Assembly: GCF_946848805.1 (NCBI RefSeq)
Contig: NZ_CAMPFU010000007.1
Coordinates: 38,038 to 102,037, forward strand
DNA length: 64,000 bases
Source of the DNA: Deinococcus sp. Marseille-Q6407
GTDB lineage: Bacteria > Deinococcota > Deinococci > Deinococcales > Deinococcaceae
Reading direction: 5' to 3'
Shown: piece by piece, positions 10,717-24,415 of the stretch
How the letters are laid out: the number at the start of each line of letters is the position of its first letter
How positions within the stretch are numbered: position 1 is the stretch's first letter
Position numbers and translations under genes: made by a program
The notes under the pieces: model-generated
The model's input: only the letters and a program-made list of their open reading frames with translations
Databases searched by the model: none
What the model was told of the DNA's origin: nothing

Positions 10717-12018
10717 CTAGCGGAGGGCCTGCAGCGCCTGGGCAAAATCGGCCTGAATATCGGCGATATGTTCGATGCCCAGCGAGACCCGCACCAGCCC
10801 CGGCGTGATGCCGCCGGCCTGCAGCTGCTCCTCGCTGAGCTGAGAGTGGGTGGTGCTGGCCGGGTGAATGGCCAGGGTGCGGTTGTCACCCACGTTGGCC
10901 ACGTGCTCGGCCAGCTGCAACCCTTCGATCAGGGCGCGGCCGGCTTCCAGCCCACCAGTCAGCTCGAAGGTGAGAACACCGCCAAAGCCGCGCGGCAGGT
11001 AACGCTGCGCCCGCTCATGGCTGGGGTGGTCTGTCAGCCCCGGATAGGTCACTCGGGCCACGCCGGCCTGCTCAAGCAGCCATTCGGCCAGCGCCTGGGC
11101 ATTCTGCGCCTGCCGTTCGGCCCGCAGCGAAAGGGTCTGGACACCCTGAATAAACTGCCAAGCTTGCTGCGGCGCCAAAGTGGCTCCCAGGTCGCGCAGG
11201 CCTTCGGTGCGGGCGCGGATGGCGAACGCCACATTCGGCAGGCCCAGCGGATTGCCCTCCCCGAAAGTTTCCCAGAAGTTCAGATCGTGGTAGCTGGGGC
11301 TGCCCTCGCTGAACAGCGGGTAGCGGCCGTTGCCCCAGTCGAAATTGCCGCCATCCACAATGATGCCGCCGATGCCGTTGCCGTGACCGCCAATCCACTT
11401 GCTGAGCGACTCGACCAGCACGTTGGCGCCGTGCAGCAGCGGTTGGCAGTAGTACCCGCCGGCCCCGAAGGTGTTGTCCACCACCAGGGCTACCCCGTGC
11501 CGGCGGGCCACCGCCGCCAGCCCTTCAAAATCCGGCACGTTGAGCGAAGGGTTACTCAGTGTTTCCACGTACAGAGCGCGGGTCCGGTCATCAATCAGGG
11601 CCTCGAACTCCTCGGGCCGGTCCTCTGCGGAGGTAAAGCGCACCTCGATGCCCAGACGCCGCAGGGTGACCCGGAACTGGTTGGAGGTGCCGCCGTAGAG
11701 GTTAGGCGAGGACACGATATTGTCGCCGGCCTGAGCCAGCAGGGTCAGCGCGGTGAACTGCGCGGCGTGCCCGCTGGAGACGGCCACCGCACCGGTGCCG
11801 CCTTCCAGCGCAGCGACCCGGTCTTCCAGCACCGCGTTGGTGGGGTTGGTCAGGCGGGAGTAGATATTGCCGAAGGCCCGCAGGCCGAACAGGTCGGCGG
11901 CCTGCTCGGCGCTGCCGAACACGTAGGAATTGGTGGCGTAGACCGGTACCGCCTGGGCGCCGGTAGCGGAATCGGGCTGCTGGCCGGCGTGGACCTGCAG
12001 GGTTTCAAAATGGGTCAT
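10717..12018 (-). CDS. metY: O-acetylhomoserine sulfhydrylase
   Basis: PLP enzyme of the Cys/Met metabolism family that makes homocysteine from O-acetylhomoserine and sulfide. The N-terminus [16 protein letters not shown], the [13 protein letters not shown] segment, and the PLP-lysine region in [12 protein letters not shown] are typical of MetY. From 12018 the protein is 433 aa. That start has the ribosome site AGGAGAG at good spacing; the frame extension to 12159 would run through the riboswitch terminator and is rejected. It is the first gene of a metY-metX unit behind a promoter, SAM-I riboswitch and terminator, so high SAM should shut it off. Confidence 0.94.
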   Translation of the reverse strand: MTHFETLQVHAGQQPDSATGAQAVPVYATNSYVFGSAEQAADLFGLRAFGNIYSRLTNPTNAVLEDRVAALEGGTGAVAVSSGHAAQFTALTLLAQAGDNIVSSPNLYGGTSNQFRVTLRRLGIEVRFTSAEDRPEEFEALIDDRTRALYVETLSNPSLNVPDFEGLAAVARRHGVALVVDNTFGAGGYYCQPLLHGANVLVESLSKWIGGHGNGIGGIIVDGGNFDWGNGRYPLFSEGSPSYHDLNFWETFGEGNPLGLPNVAFAIRARTEGLRDLGATLAPQQAWQFIQGVQTLSLRAERQAQNAQALAEWLLEQAGVARVTYPGLTDHPSHERAQRYLPRGFGGVLTFELTGGLEAGRALIEGLQLAEHVANVGDNRTLAIHPASTTHSQLSEEQLQAGGITPGLVRVSLGIEHIADIQADFAQALQALR

Positions 12019-12102
12019 GGTATGTCTCTCCTGGAACAGAGCGAAAAAACCGCTGGGCAGCATTTTTCTGTGCTTGTCTGTGCATGGTCCAGAGGGAACA
12101 GC

Positions 12103-12129
12103 AAAAAGTCCCTCTGCCGGAGAGGGACT
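12103..12129 (-). terminator. Riboswitch-linked terminator before metY
   Basis: On the minus strand AGTCCCTCT / AGAGGGACT forms a 9-bp stem with a 5-nt loop followed by TTTT. It lies between the SAM-I aptamer and metY, as expected of a transcription-attenuating expression platform. Confidence 0.85.
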
Positions 12130-12179
12130 GGGGCCGCGGGATAACGCGAGTACGAACATCCGCTAAGAATTCAGCCTTC

Positions 12180-12308
12180 CCTCATCGGTCCTGCGCGGCC
12201 GGTCATCGTAACCCTGCGCGGCAGGCTGGCCGGAGCACCGTGGGCGAAATGAGGCCCTGGTTGCCGCGCCGTCAACGAGCCAGTTCTCTCGGGCGCTTCT
12301 GAATGAGG
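12180..12308 (-). ncRNA. SAM-I (S-box) riboswitch upstream of metY
   Basis: Read on the minus strand the region shows the S-box hallmarks: P1 arms CCTCAT (12308-12303) and ATGAGG (12185-12180), the core GAGAGAACTGGCTCGTTGAC followed by GCGGCAACC, and the GGTGCT segment of the P3/P4 side. It is preceded by a near-consensus promoter and followed by a terminator. SAM binding is expected to favour termination upstream of metY-metX. Confidence 0.88.
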
Positions 12309-12335
12309 CTCCTGAACATGCGGGAGCTGAGTGCA

Positions 12336-12364
12336 ACCCTAGCAGGGGGGTCAGGACTTGTCAA
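12336..12364 (-). promoter_or_regulatory. Promoter of metY riboswitch transcript
   Basis: -35 TTGACA (12364-12359), 17-nt spacer, -10 TAGGGT (12341-12336), reading on the minus strand; transcription would begin about 20 nt before the aptamer. Confidence 0.8.
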
Positions 12365-12438
12365 ACCGTTAGCTCAGGTACATCGTCAGGAACAAATGCC
12401 ATCTTTTCGACTCCCCGCGCCTGACGACCTGGCCGCCC

Positions 12439-12469
12439 TTGACGCCCGGCCCCTGTCAGCACCTATAGT
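12439..12469 (+). promoter_or_regulatory. Putative promoter of metF-metH
   Basis: -35 TTGACG (12439-12444) and -10 TATAGT (12464-12469) with a 19-nt spacer, longer than ideal. It would give a leader of about 110 nt before the metF-like start. Confidence 0.5.
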
Positions 12470-12554
12470 AGGCTGTGAGTACGGACAGCACCCCCGGTGC
12501 CCACTGCCCGGCAGACCAGGGCCCCACCGGGAACCGCGCATGACCACCCGCCTT

Positions 12555-12580
12555 TCCTCGTGCCCACCGACACGAGGAGA
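12555..12580 (+). promoter_or_regulatory. Hairpin sequestering the metF ribosome site
   Basis: TCCTCGTG (12555-12562) pairs perfectly with CACGAGGA (12571-12578) around an 8-nt loop. The 3' arm contains most of the GAGGAGA ribosome site of the metF-like gene (start 12589), so folding would mask initiation. Confidence 0.55.
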
Positions 12581-12588
12581 CTGACCGA

Positions 12589-13449
12589 ATGACCCGAAAC
12601 AACTTTTCCCCCCGCATCTCGGTTGAACTGGTGCCGCGCACCCGCGAGAGCATTACCGCCGAGCTGAGCGAATTGCGCCAGCTGTGGCCGGCCATTACGG
12701 CTGTCAACCTGCCGGACCTGGACCATCTGGAACTGGGCTCCTGCGAGAGCTGTGAGCTGCCGCAGGCCCAGGGCTTCAGCCGTATTCCGCACCTGCGGGC
12801 TTCCCGCACGCCGCTGGACAGTGTGCCGCAGCTGCTGGACCGGCTGAACCGCCTGGCCGTAAGCGAGGTGCTGGTGGTGCAGGGTGATCCCCCACAGGAT
12901 GACCGCCCGGTTTTCCCCACCACCAGCCTGGACCTGATCCGGGCGCTCAAGGCGGCACAGCCGGACCTGACCGTTCACGCCGCCCTGGACCCCTACCGCC
13001 AGAGCTTGCAGGACGAGCAGACCTATGCCCTGCGCAAGATTGAGGCCGGCGCCAGCAGCCTGTTTACCCAGCCGCTGTTCGATACCCGGCTGATGGAGGT
13101 GTTCGGGGAGATGCTGCCCGGCGTGCCGATTTACTGGGGGATCACCAACGTGAGCAGTGAGCGCAGCAAGAACTACTGGATCCGGCGCAACCGGGCCGTG
13201 TTCCCCCGCTCTTTCGAGCCCACCCTGGACTGGTGCACTGCTTTTGCCCGCGAAGCCGTGCAGCACGCGCAGAGCACCAGCAGCCACCTGTACTTCATGC
13301 CGATTCGCACCAGCCTGCGCGACTTTCTGGGGGCTGTCTTTCCCCCGGCGAGCGGCAGCGGCCCTGACCTGTCGGGTGCAGGCAATTCCAGCTCTACGCC
13401 CCTGCCGGGCGGCTCCAGCAACCACAGTCAGAGCGCCGCTTGCCCTTAA
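12589..13449 (+). CDS. metF: Methylenetetrahydrofolate reductase-like protein
   Basis: MetF makes 5-methyl-THF, the methyl donor used by MetH encoded 107 nt downstream. The first ~245 residues carry MTHFR-family features: the ISVELVPR opening, PHLRASRTPLDSV, VLVVQGDPP, and the GASSLFTQPLFD segment. The C-terminal ~40 residues (SGSGPDLSGAGNSSSTPLPG and on) are low complexity and not part of the fold. Similarity to enterobacterial MetF is modest, so this is a divergent member. The start is ATG with GAGGAGA, a site held in a perfect hairpin. Neighbourhood with metH supports the methyl-THF role. Confidence 0.8.
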   Translation: MTRNNFSPRISVELVPRTRESITAELSELRQLWPAITAVNLPDLDHLELGSCESCELPQAQGFSRIPHLRASRTPLDSVPQLLDRLNRLAVSEVLVVQGDPPQDDRPVFPTTSLDLIRALKAAQPDLTVHAALDPYRQSLQDEQTYALRKIEAGASSLFTQPLFDTRLMEVFGEMLPGVPIYWGITNVSSERSKNYWIRRNRAVFPRSFEPTLDWCTAFAREAVQHAQSTSSHLYFMPIRTSLRDFLGAVFPPASGSGPDLSGAGNSSSTPLPGGSSNHSQSAACP

Positions 13450-13556
13450 GCCAGGCGCTCCGGCCTGCCCCTGTGTCTACCCCGCGCCCCCTCCCCCGCC
13501 CCGCCCGAGGGCGCTCCCCCCTCCCAAACTTTTCCCGCTGAACAGGATTTCCCGCC

Positions 13557-17252
<3,696 letters not shown>

Positions 17253-17311
17253 TGCCCCGGCGGGCAGGCGGCTGGCCCGCATTATTCGGGGAGCTGATAC
17301 AGTAACTCGTT

Positions 17312-18508
17312 ATGGCAGCGCAGGCACAAGGAAAAACCTGGGGTGCGGTCATGCTGATCGCCGGAACGACGCTGGGGGCCGGTATGCTGGCCATGCCACT
17401 GGCCACAGCCAGAGCCGGATTTTGGCTCACCTCTCTGGGCCTGCTGGCCGTGTGGGCGCTCTCGTACTTCACGGCCCTGATGTTCCTGGAAATCTACCGT
17501 TATCACACCCCCGAAGAAGGCTTTTCGACGCTGGCAGGGCAGGCTTACGGCAAGCTGGCCCGCCTGATCGTCACGCTCGCCATTTTGCTGTACATGTACG
17601 GCTTGATGGCCGCCTATGCCAGCCAGGGCGGCACCCTGGTCTCGCGGTTGCTGGGCCTGGGGTATGTGCCCAGCGCCCTGCTGTATACGGCGCTGTTCGG
17701 GTGGGTCATCAAGCGCGGGGTGCGGTCGGTGGATCAAGTCAACCGGGGCCTTTTTCCGGTGCAGCTGCTGGTATTTGCCGGCCTGCTGGCCCTGATGCTG
17801 CCGCGCATCGCCCCGGCCAACCTGACGGCCCCTCCGCAGGAACTGGGGCTGGCCCTGTCCATCCTGCCGGTGTTCGTGACCGCCTACAGTTTCCACGTGG
17901 TGTTGCCGTCCATCGCCGAGTACCTGGACAATGACCCCACCGAGCTGCGCCGCGCCGTGCTGTGGGGCACCGCTATTCCTCTGGTCGCCTATCTGCTGTG
18001 GCAAATGGCGATTCACGGCCTGATTCCGCAGGACCAGCTGAGCAAGGTCACGTCGTTGGAGCAGCTGAGCGCCCTGGTTACCCAGCTGACCGGCAACCGC
18101 TTTCTGGGCACCGGAATGGACCTGTTCTCGGGCCTGTCGCTGACCACCTCGTTTCTGGGAATTGGTCTCTCGCTGACCGACAGTCTGCGCGACAGCTTTC
18201 CGGGCATTTCGCTGACCGGCGACCGGCGCGGCTGGCCGATCATCCTGCTGACGCTGGTGCCGCCTATCCTGGTGGCGCTGCTGGCCCCCAAGGCTTTTGT
18301 GGTGCTGCTGGCCTACAGCGGCCTGATGGCGGTGATTTACAGCATCCTGCTGCCGGTGCTGCTGGTGCGCCGGGCCCGCAGCCAGGGTCAGGAGATCCGG
18401 CTGCCGGGCGGCCAGGGTGTCCTCTGGGCGATCCTGCTGATCGGGGCGGTGCTGCTGTTGGTGCCCTTCCTCTCTCAGCTGGGCCTGCTGCCGCAGGTGG
18501 CCGGCTGA
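17312..18508 (+). CDS. HAAAP-family amino acid permease (aromatic amino acid type)
   Basis: Integral membrane transporter of 398 aa with about 11 hydrophobic segments. The first helix region GAVMLIAGTTLGAGMLAMPL is the signature of the TyrP/Mtr/TnaB group, which take up tyrosine or tryptophan by proton symport; substrate cannot be fixed from sequence alone. A TACAGT hexamer 8 nt before the ATG hints at its own leaderless transcript, although it also lies only 59 nt after metH. Confidence 0.85.
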   Translation: MAAQAQGKTWGAVMLIAGTTLGAGMLAMPLATARAGFWLTSLGLLAVWALSYFTALMFLEIYRYHTPEEGFSTLAGQAYGKLARLIVTLAILLYMYGLMAAYASQGGTLVSRLLGLGYVPSALLYTALFGWVIKRGVRSVDQVNRGLFPVQLLVFAGLLALMLPRIAPANLTAPPQELGLALSILPVFVTAYSFHVVLPSIAEYLDNDPTELRRAVLWGTAIPLVAYLLWQMAIHGLIPQDQLSKVTSLEQLSALVTQLTGNRFLGTGMDLFSGLSLTTSFLGIGLSLTDSLRDSFPGISLTGDRRGWPIILLTLVPPILVALLAPKAFVVLLAYSGLMAVIYSILLPVLLVRRARSQGQEIRLPGGQGVLWAILLIGAVLLLVPFLSQLGLLPQVAG

Positions 18509-18572
18509 GAGCAGCTTAGCAACCAAGGCGGCGGGGAAACTGGCAGCCTAAACATTCCGGGCCCAGACGTTT

Positions 18573-19316
18573 CTAGTGCAGAGCCGCTTCCAAGTCTCCT
18601 AGTGAAACTGCCTGGGTAGCCTGATCCAGCACGGCCTGGCCTTCACGCAGCGCCAGCACCCGCTGACCCAACGTGAGGGCTTCTTCCAGCTGGTGGGTTA
18701 CGAAAACCACCGTCACGCCCTGCTGGCGCCAGATGTCCAGCAGTTCGCTGCTCAGCCGCTCGCGGGTGGCCGGGTCCAGCGCGCTGAACGGCTCGTCCAG
18801 CAGCAGCACCCCTGGCCGGACCGCCAGTGCACGCGCCAGGCTAACCCGCTGACGTTGCCCGCCGCTCAACTCGTGTACCCGGCGTTCTCCCAGGTCCGGC
18901 AGGCCCACCAGCGCCAAGCTGTCCTGCACGCGGCGCTCCTGCTCCGTGCGCGGTAGCCCCTGCAGCCCGAAGCGGACATTGCCGGCCACCGTCAGCCAGG
19001 GAAACAGCGCCGGCTCCTGCTGCACCAGCGTCAGGCGGGGGTGGGGCCCCCACACCGGGGCGCTGTCCAAGCGAATTTCGCCGGTTTGCGGGGCCAGGAA
19101 GCCGGCCAGCAGCCCCAGCAAGGTGCTTTTGCCACTGCCGGAAGGCCCCACCACACACAGAAACTCGCCCGGAGCCACCTGCAGGTCCAGTGGGCCCACG
19201 CCGGCCTGCGGAGCCGCGCCCTTCTGCCCGCGCCGGGTGCGGTAGTGGTAACTCACGCCCCGCAGGCTCAGCTCGGCGCCGGTTCCGGGGGCTGGCGCAG
19301 TCACAGGGCGGGTCAT
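18573..19316 (-). CDS. ABC transporter ATP-binding protein (sulfonate/nitrate/taurine type)
   Basis: ATPase subunit with Walker [11 protein letters not shown]-loop [12 protein letters not shown], signature [15 protein letters not shown] and Walker [14 protein letters not shown]. Its length (247 aa) and style match SsuB/TauB. The ATG overlaps the permease stop by 4 nt (19313-19316), so it is coupled to the upstream permease gene. With the divergent substrate-binding lipoprotein at 20306 it makes a complete importer. Placement among methionine genes suggests uptake of an organosulfur compound, but nitrate or thiamine-precursor transporters share this family. Confidence 0.9.
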   Translation of the reverse strand: MTRPVTAPAPGTGAELSLRGVSYHYRTRRGQKGAAPQAGVGPLDLQVAPGEFLCVVGPSGSGKSTLLGLLAGFLAPQTGEIRLDSAPVWGPHPRLTLVQQEPALFPWLTVAGNVRFGLQGLPRTEQERRVQDSLALVGLPDLGERRVHELSGGQRQRVSLARALAVRPGVLLLDEPFSALDPATRERLSSELLDIWRQQGVTVVFVTHQLEEALTLGQRVLALREGQAVLDQATQAVSLGDLEAALH

Positions 19317-20137
19317 GCGCTGGCCTCCAGGCCATAGTCTCGCCGCACCCGGCCCTCGACCTGTCGCAGCAGGGCATCGAAAGCCCCACCGATCAGCCCG
19401 ATAATCAAGATGGTCGCCAGCACCAGCGCCACGTTGGCGGTGTTGCGGCCCACTTCCAGTTGCTGGCCCAGGCTGCCGGCGCCCGCAATCAGAAGTTCAC
19501 CGCCGATCAGGGCGCGCCAGGCGAAACTCCAGGCAGTACGAAGGCCACCCAGAATGCTGGGTAACGCCGCTGGCAGCAGTACCCGCAGCGTCAGCGCCGG
19601 CCCGCTGGCCCCCAGGGTACGGCCCGCCGCCCGCAGCGCCGGCGGCACATTCAGCAGCGCCCCCGAGACAGCCAGCGCCACCGGAATCAGGGCTTCCAGC
19701 ACCACCACAGCCAGCACCGCCCGCTCGTTCAGCCCAAAAAACAGAATGGCGAAAGGGACGAAGGCAATGCTGGGCACGCTCTGCAGGCCGGTCAGGTAGG
19801 CGCCCAGGGTGGCCCGCAGCGGCACCCAAATGCCCATCAGGATTCCCAGCAGGCCACCAGTCAGCAGGGCCAGAAGATAGCCGGATAGCACCCGGCGCAG
19901 GCTGCTCAGCACCGAGATCAGCAGTTTGCCGTCCTGGGGACCTGTGCCCCACAGACCGTAACTGATCTCGTCCCAGACGGCACCGGGGCTAGGAAATACA
20001 TAGGGCGGGTACAGTTTCAGCACATCGGTCACTAGCCACCAGACGGTCAGCAGCAACAGCAGGCCGCCCAGTTGCCAGGCCAGAGCGGTCCAGCGGCCAG
20101 GGGTGCGGGAGGCGGAAGAAGGCACAGTTTCTGTCAT
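19313..20137 (-). CDS. ABC transporter permease (sulfonate/nitrate/taurine type)
   Basis: Six-helix permease of the BPD_transp_1 family; the coupling EAA-like loop reads [26 protein letters not shown] when split around the central Gly. The start at 20137 (MTETVPSS) is chosen over the frame extension to 20215 because it gives the usual short cytoplasmic N-terminus before the first helix; no strong ribosome site distinguishes them. It precedes the ATPase gene with a 4-nt overlap. The binding-protein gene is divergently transcribed from 20306. Confidence 0.88.
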   Translation of the reverse strand: MTETVPSSASRTPGRWTALAWQLGGLLLLLTVWWLVTDVLKLYPPYVFPSPGAVWDEISYGLWGTGPQDGKLLISVLSSLRRVLSGYLLALLTGGLLGILMGIWVPLRATLGAYLTGLQSVPSIAFVPFAILFFGLNERAVLAVVVLEALIPVALAVSGALLNVPPALRAAGRTLGASGPALTLRVLLPAALPSILGGLRTAWSFAWRALIGGELLIAGAGSLGQQLEVGRNTANVALVLATILIIGLIGGAFDALLRQVEGRVRRDYGLEASA

Positions 20138-20305
20138 GAACACATCCAGGCAAAGGGGAGAAAACGGTGATATGGCTTGATTCGATAGCAGATATAGTGC
20201 TAAACCATACCCCATCGCCGGGAAACTTTACAGTGACGGCGCAGCGAAAGCAGGCCCCTGTGCCTGTCTCCCCCTTTTTTCAGCCCCCTTGCAGGAGGTT
20301 CCCCT

Positions 20306-21457
20306 ATGACGACCACCGCCATCTCCCGTTTCCGTGCCCCGCTGGGGCTGCTGCTCACCGCGCTGCTGGCAGCCTGCTCGTCCCAGAATGGCAACGGGTC
20401 GGCGTCCTCGGGAACTGCGGCCACGTCTCAGGCAGAGACGGTGACTACCAGTGCGGTCAGCACGACCAGCACCGAGACAACCAGTGGCAGTGCTAATAAC
20501 AGTGCTGCCAGTAATAGTGCGGCCAGTGCAGCAACCGGCGGCGCCACCGCGCCGGAACTGCGGCTGGGGCTGTTTCCCAACGTAACCCACGCGGCCGGCC
20601 TGGTGGGCGTGGACAAAGACCTGTTCAAGAAGAACCTGGGCAGCACCACCCTGGCGGTCAGTCATTTTGCCAACGGTTCACAGATCAACGAGGCGTTTGC
20701 GGCCGGTGCGCTGGACGCGGCGTATGTGGGCCCCGGCCCGGCCATGAACGCTTTTATGCAGGGCATTCCGCTGAAAGTCTATGCCGGCGCGGCCAATGCG
20801 GGCGCAGTGCTGGTGGCGCAGTCGGGCAGCAAGGCGCAATCGGTCAAGGACCTGGCCGGGCTGAAAGTGGCGGTGCCTACCCGGGGGTCCACCCAGGACA
20901 TCAGCCTGCGGCACCTGCTGCATGAAAACGGCCTGAAAACCACCGATGAGGGCGGCGACGTGACCGTGGTGCCGATCAACCCGGCCGATATGCCGGCTGC
21001 CTTTGCCGGCAGGCAGGTCGAGGCCGCACTGGTGCAGGAACCCTGGGGCACCGTGCTGGAAGACCAGGGCGCCCGGCTGCTAGTAGACGAAAAAGGCATC
21101 TGGGCGAATGGTGACTACACCACCACCGTCCTGGTCGTGAACAGCGACTACGCCGAGAAGTACCCCGGCACCCTCCAGGCACTGCTGAAAGCGCACCGTC
21201 AGGCGGTGGCCTTTGTGAAAGACCAGCCGGACGAGGCCCGCGCCGCTGTGGCCCGGCAGGTAGAAGCCATGACCGGCAAGCGCCCCAGCGACGCCGACCT
21301 GAAAAAAGCGCTGGGCCGCACCCAGGTGACCTGGGACATCAACCAGACCACCCTGGCCGAGTACGCCCAGCTGAACCAGGAAGCCGGGTTCTCGCGGCAG
21401 GTGCCGGACCTGAACAAGATGCTGGACCTCAGCGTGGTTCGCAGCCTGAACGAGTAA
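20306..21457 (+). CDS. ABC transporter substrate-binding lipoprotein (sulfonate/nitrate type)
   Basis: Lipobox LLAACS at residues 20-25 marks a lipoprotein. About 65 residues of Ser/Thr/Ala-rich linker follow, then a SsuA/NrtA-like binding domain ([40 protein letters not shown]). A strong ribosome site AGGAGG precedes the ATG. It faces away from the permease/ATPase genes at 20137 and has its own terminator at 21472. The family binds sulfonates, taurine, nitrate or similar anions. Confidence 0.9.
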   Translation: MTTTAISRFRAPLGLLLTALLAACSSQNGNGSASSGTAATSQAETVTTSAVSTTSTETTSGSANNSAASNSAASAATGGATAPELRLGLFPNVTHAAGLVGVDKDLFKKNLGSTTLAVSHFANGSQINEAFAAGALDAAYVGPGPAMNAFMQGIPLKVYAGAANAGAVLVAQSGSKAQSVKDLAGLKVAVPTRGSTQDISLRHLLHENGLKTTDEGGDVTVVPINPADMPAAFAGRQVEAALVQEPWGTVLEDQGARLLVDEKGIWANGDYTTTVLVVNSDYAEKYPGTLQALLKAHRQAVAFVKDQPDEARAAVARQVEAMTGKRPSDADLKKALGRTQVTWDINQTTLAEYAQLNQEAGFSRQVPDLNKMLDLSVVRSLNE

Positions 21458-21471
21458 TAGTGACCCGAGAG

Positions 21472-21508
21472 GGGCGCCCGCCTGAGCTACACAGGCAGGC
21501 GCCCTTTT
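21472..21508 (+). terminator. Terminator of substrate-binding protein gene
   Basis: GGGCGCC-C-GCCTG / CAGGC-A-GGCGCCC: a 12-bp stem with one internal mismatch and a 7-nt loop, followed by TTTT. Confidence 0.85.
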
Positions 21509-21516
21509 CCTTTGGC

Positions 21517-23988
21517 TTAGAACCGGCGTTTGTGCCAGCTGCGGCGCAGGGCCAACGACAGTTCACGGCCGGCGGCCCGGTAGCGGCCGTTGATCACTTC
21601 GGCCAGAAAACGGGCCAGCGGCGGATTGGCGGTTACGCCGGGGTTCATGGTCATGGCCCGCAGCGGCAGCTGGCGCAGGTTGTGGGCCAAGTTCATGCTG
21701 GCGCCGCTGTCGTCAACCAGTTCGCGCTGATGCCACACCAGTGCCCGGAACAGGCTGCTGGCCAGCGGGTGCTCCTGCATGGCGTCCAGCGGGGTGTTGG
21801 CGGTGTACTCACCACTGCGGTAGTCGCGGTTTTCCGGCAGCGGCCGGCCATACAGCGCCCGGAACGCCGGCTGACCGATGCGCAGCGGGAAACCGGGATA
21901 GCGGTACTCATTCGGCAGCTGATCGGGCAGAGTCTCACCCGAGACCTGCAGGCGGTACTCCACCCGGATATCCCGCGACGAAGCCCCGATACGTACCTGC
22001 CACTCACCCGCCTCGGTGCGCCAGCGGCCCCAGAAAGGGTCGTAGTGGGCAAAGGCACGGGGCGGCAGCTGCAGGGTAATGTCCCGCGATTCGCCGGGCG
22101 CCAGGTCCACCCGGGCGTAGGCGGCCAGCTCCTGCCCCGGCCGCAGCACCGCCGAGGTGGCCTGCGAACGGCGCAGATACAGCTGCATGACCTCGGCACC
22201 GGCGCGGCTTCCTACATTGGACACGGTCAATGTCACTGAGCGGCCATCCGAGGAGGGCCGGGCGTCCGCATAGCGAAACCGGGTGTAGCTCAGGCCATGT
22301 CCGAAAGGAAACGGCACCGGCGCCGGCACGTCTTCCCGGTCAAAATAGCGGTAGCCCAGCAGCAGGCTCTCGCGGTACTCCACCGTGCGGGGACCACCCG
22401 GAAACTGCGCGGACGAGGGCCAGTGTTCCAGCTGCGCAGCCCAGCTCTCGGCCAGCCGCCCGCTGGGGCTGGCCGCTCCGCTCAGCAGGGCGGCCAGGGC
22501 GCTCCCGCCGGCTTCCCCGCCAAGGTACGCGTTCAGCAGCGCCGGCACCCGGTCGGCCCAGGGCAGTTCGGCCGGCGCGCCGCCCTGCAACACCACCACC
22601 ATCCGCGAGTTGCTGAGTAGCAGTTCCTCAATCAGATCGTTGTGGCTGGCTGGAAGCCCCAGGTGCTGCCGGTCGATGCCCTCGACCTCGAAGGCTTCGG
22701 GCAGGCCCACGAACGCCACCACCACGTCCGCCTCGGCAGCCAGCCGCGCCGCTTCTGCCAGCAGCTCCGGGTCGGTTTCCTCGCCGTAGCGGTCGTAGCC
22801 GGCCGCGTAGCTCACCTGGGCCGCGCCGAAAGTTTCCCGCAGCGCTTCCAGCGGAATATCCAACTGCCGCGGCACCATCTGCGAGCTGCCGGCCCCCTGG
22901 TAGCGTGGCTGCGCTGCAAAAGCCCCAACGACCGCCAGTCGCTGGCCTTGGTGCAGCGGCAACAAGGGTGTGCCGGCCAGCGGTGCATTCTTCAGCAGCA
23001 CACTGCCCTGAATCGCTGCTTCACGGGCCAGGGCGTGGGCCTCGGCTGGCACGAACGGCTCGGCAGCCTGGGCCTGTGCCGTGTCTGCCCGGGCGGCCAG
23101 TTGCAGCACCCGGGCGGCGGCGCGGCGCAGGTCGGCTTCCTGAATCTGGCCTGCTTGCAGGGCGACTTCCAGTGCCGGAGCCGTGAGGGCCGCCACGCCG
23201 GGCATATCAAGGTCCAGACCACTGCGGAAGGCGGCGGCCCGGTCGCTCACGGCGCCCCAGTCACTGACCACCAGGCCGTCGTAGCCCCATTCCTGGCGCA
23301 AAATGCCCTGCAGCAGCCGGGGCGACTCGCAGCAAAAGCGGCCGTTGACGCCGTTGTAGGCGGCCATCACCGTCCAGGGCCGAGCGTCCTGCACCGCTTT
23401 TTCAAAACTGGCCAGATACAGTTCGCGCAGCGCCCGCTCGTCCACCACCGCGTCAATCGACATTCGGCGGTATTCCTGGTTGTTCGCCACAAAATGCTTC
23501 AGGCTGGCACCCACGCCCTGGCTCTGAATGCCACTGATCCAGGCCACCGCCAGGTCGCCCGAAAGCAGCGGGGCCTCGGAGAAATACTCAAAGTTGCGCC
23601 CACACAGCGGGGACCGCTTGAGGTTGGCCCCCGGCCCCAGCAGCACATCCACCCCGGCCGCCCGGGCTTCCCGGCCTAACATCTGCCCCACTTCACGGAT
23701 CAGGGCCGGGTTCCAGCTGGCGGCCAGCGCCGCCGCTGTAGGGTAACAGGTGGCCGGCGCGCTGTTGTCGAGGTCGGAGGTGGTCTGCTCGCCCAGCTGC
23801 CGGCGAATGCCATGGGGGCCGTCGGTCAGGTGCAGCGCCCGCGCGCCGCCCGCCGCCTAGGTGTGCCAGTAGTCGCTTCCCGAGAGCAGGGCCAGCACCT
23901 CGGCCAGCGGCAAGGCTTCTGCGCGGCGGAGGCAGGCCTGAAAGTCGGTCGAAGGAGAAGGGGCGGGCGGAGGTGTCGTGGCAGGCAT
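21517..23988 (-). pseudogene. GH3 beta-glucosidase interrupted by an in-frame amber codon
   Basis: Glycoside hydrolase family 3 enzyme: N-terminal barrel with nucleophile Asp in GLVVSDWGAVSDR, motifs GASLKHFVANNQE and [22 protein letters not shown]-like, then the alpha/beta sandwich and a fibronectin-like C-domain. The true N-terminus starts at 23988 (MPATTPPPAP) and reaches the family motif LLSGSDYWHT, where a TAG stands at 23859-23857. Beyond it the same frame continues without a gap: ALHLTDGPHGIRRQ, ATCYPTAAALAASWNP, and into the long downstream frame whose first ATG is at 23691. A single CAG-to-TAG change would explain this, since Gln is common there. A TAGACT -10 hexamer lies 7 nt before the ATG. 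The 724-aa downstream part alone lacks the first barrel strands and is probably inactive. A sequencing error is the main alternative. Confidence 0.85.
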
Positions 23989-24069
23989 GACAGGCAGTCT
24001 AGCGGGCCAGAGAGCCTTTTCAGCTGCTTGTGGCGCATGCTGGTGCATGTGCTCCAGGTGGCCGCCCCC

Positions 24070-24098
24070 TTGACACTCCTGCCCCCGGGGACTACACT
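24070..24098 (+). promoter_or_regulatory. Promoter of metNIQ
   Basis: -35 TTGACA (24070-24075), 17-nt spacer, -10 TACACT (24093-24098). Transcription would start shortly before the SAM-I aptamer. Confidence 0.82.
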
Positions 24099-24128
24099 TT
24101 TCCACCAGACCCCCATACGCGGGTCACA

Positions 24129-24250
24129 CCTTTATCCAGAGCGGTGTAGGGATCTGGCCCGATAACCACCGCAGCAACCGGCCCTCATTACGGCTAAGGT
24201 GCTCTGCCAGCCCGCGTGAATCACGATGTGAAGCGACGGGAACGATAAGG
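24129..24250 (+). ncRNA. SAM-I (S-box) riboswitch upstream of metNIQ
   Basis: P1 arms CCTTTATC and GATAAGG (one bulge), conserved core AGAGCGGTGTAGGGATCTGG then CCCGATAACCACCGCAGCAACC, and CTAAGGTGCT for the P3-P4 side. A promoter lies just upstream and a terminator follows at 24309. High SAM should terminate transcription before metN. Confidence 0.92.
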
Positions 24251-24308
24251 GAAGGGGGCACCCCACCTACGGGTGGCAAGCGGCGCCAAGCGAGAACAGA
24301 TTTTTCAG

Positions 24309-24353
24309 CGTTCCCTTCCGAGTTTTAACGCCCAGGAAAGGGAACGTTTTTTT
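24309..24353 (+). terminator. Riboswitch-linked terminator before metN
   Basis: CGTTCCCTT / AAGGGAACG, a perfect 9-bp stem, followed by seven T; it sits between the SAM-I aptamer and metN. Confidence 0.9.
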
Positions 24354-24415
24354 ATCTTCCGGCTGCCCCGCGTGGCCCGTTCCGCTGACCGCTCACTCAC
24401 GAAGAGGTACTTTCC

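Noticed and set aside
10699..12144. 481-codon open frame antisense to metY
   Set aside because: Shadow of metY; it would cross the metY terminator and shows no protein family.
22642..23679. 345-codon open frame antisense to the GH3 gene
   Set aside because: Shadow frame with low-information composition; GH3 motifs are clear on the other strand.
24110..24353. T-box leader before metN
   Set aside because: The conserved core and GGTGCT segment fit SAM-I; no T-box sequence was seen.
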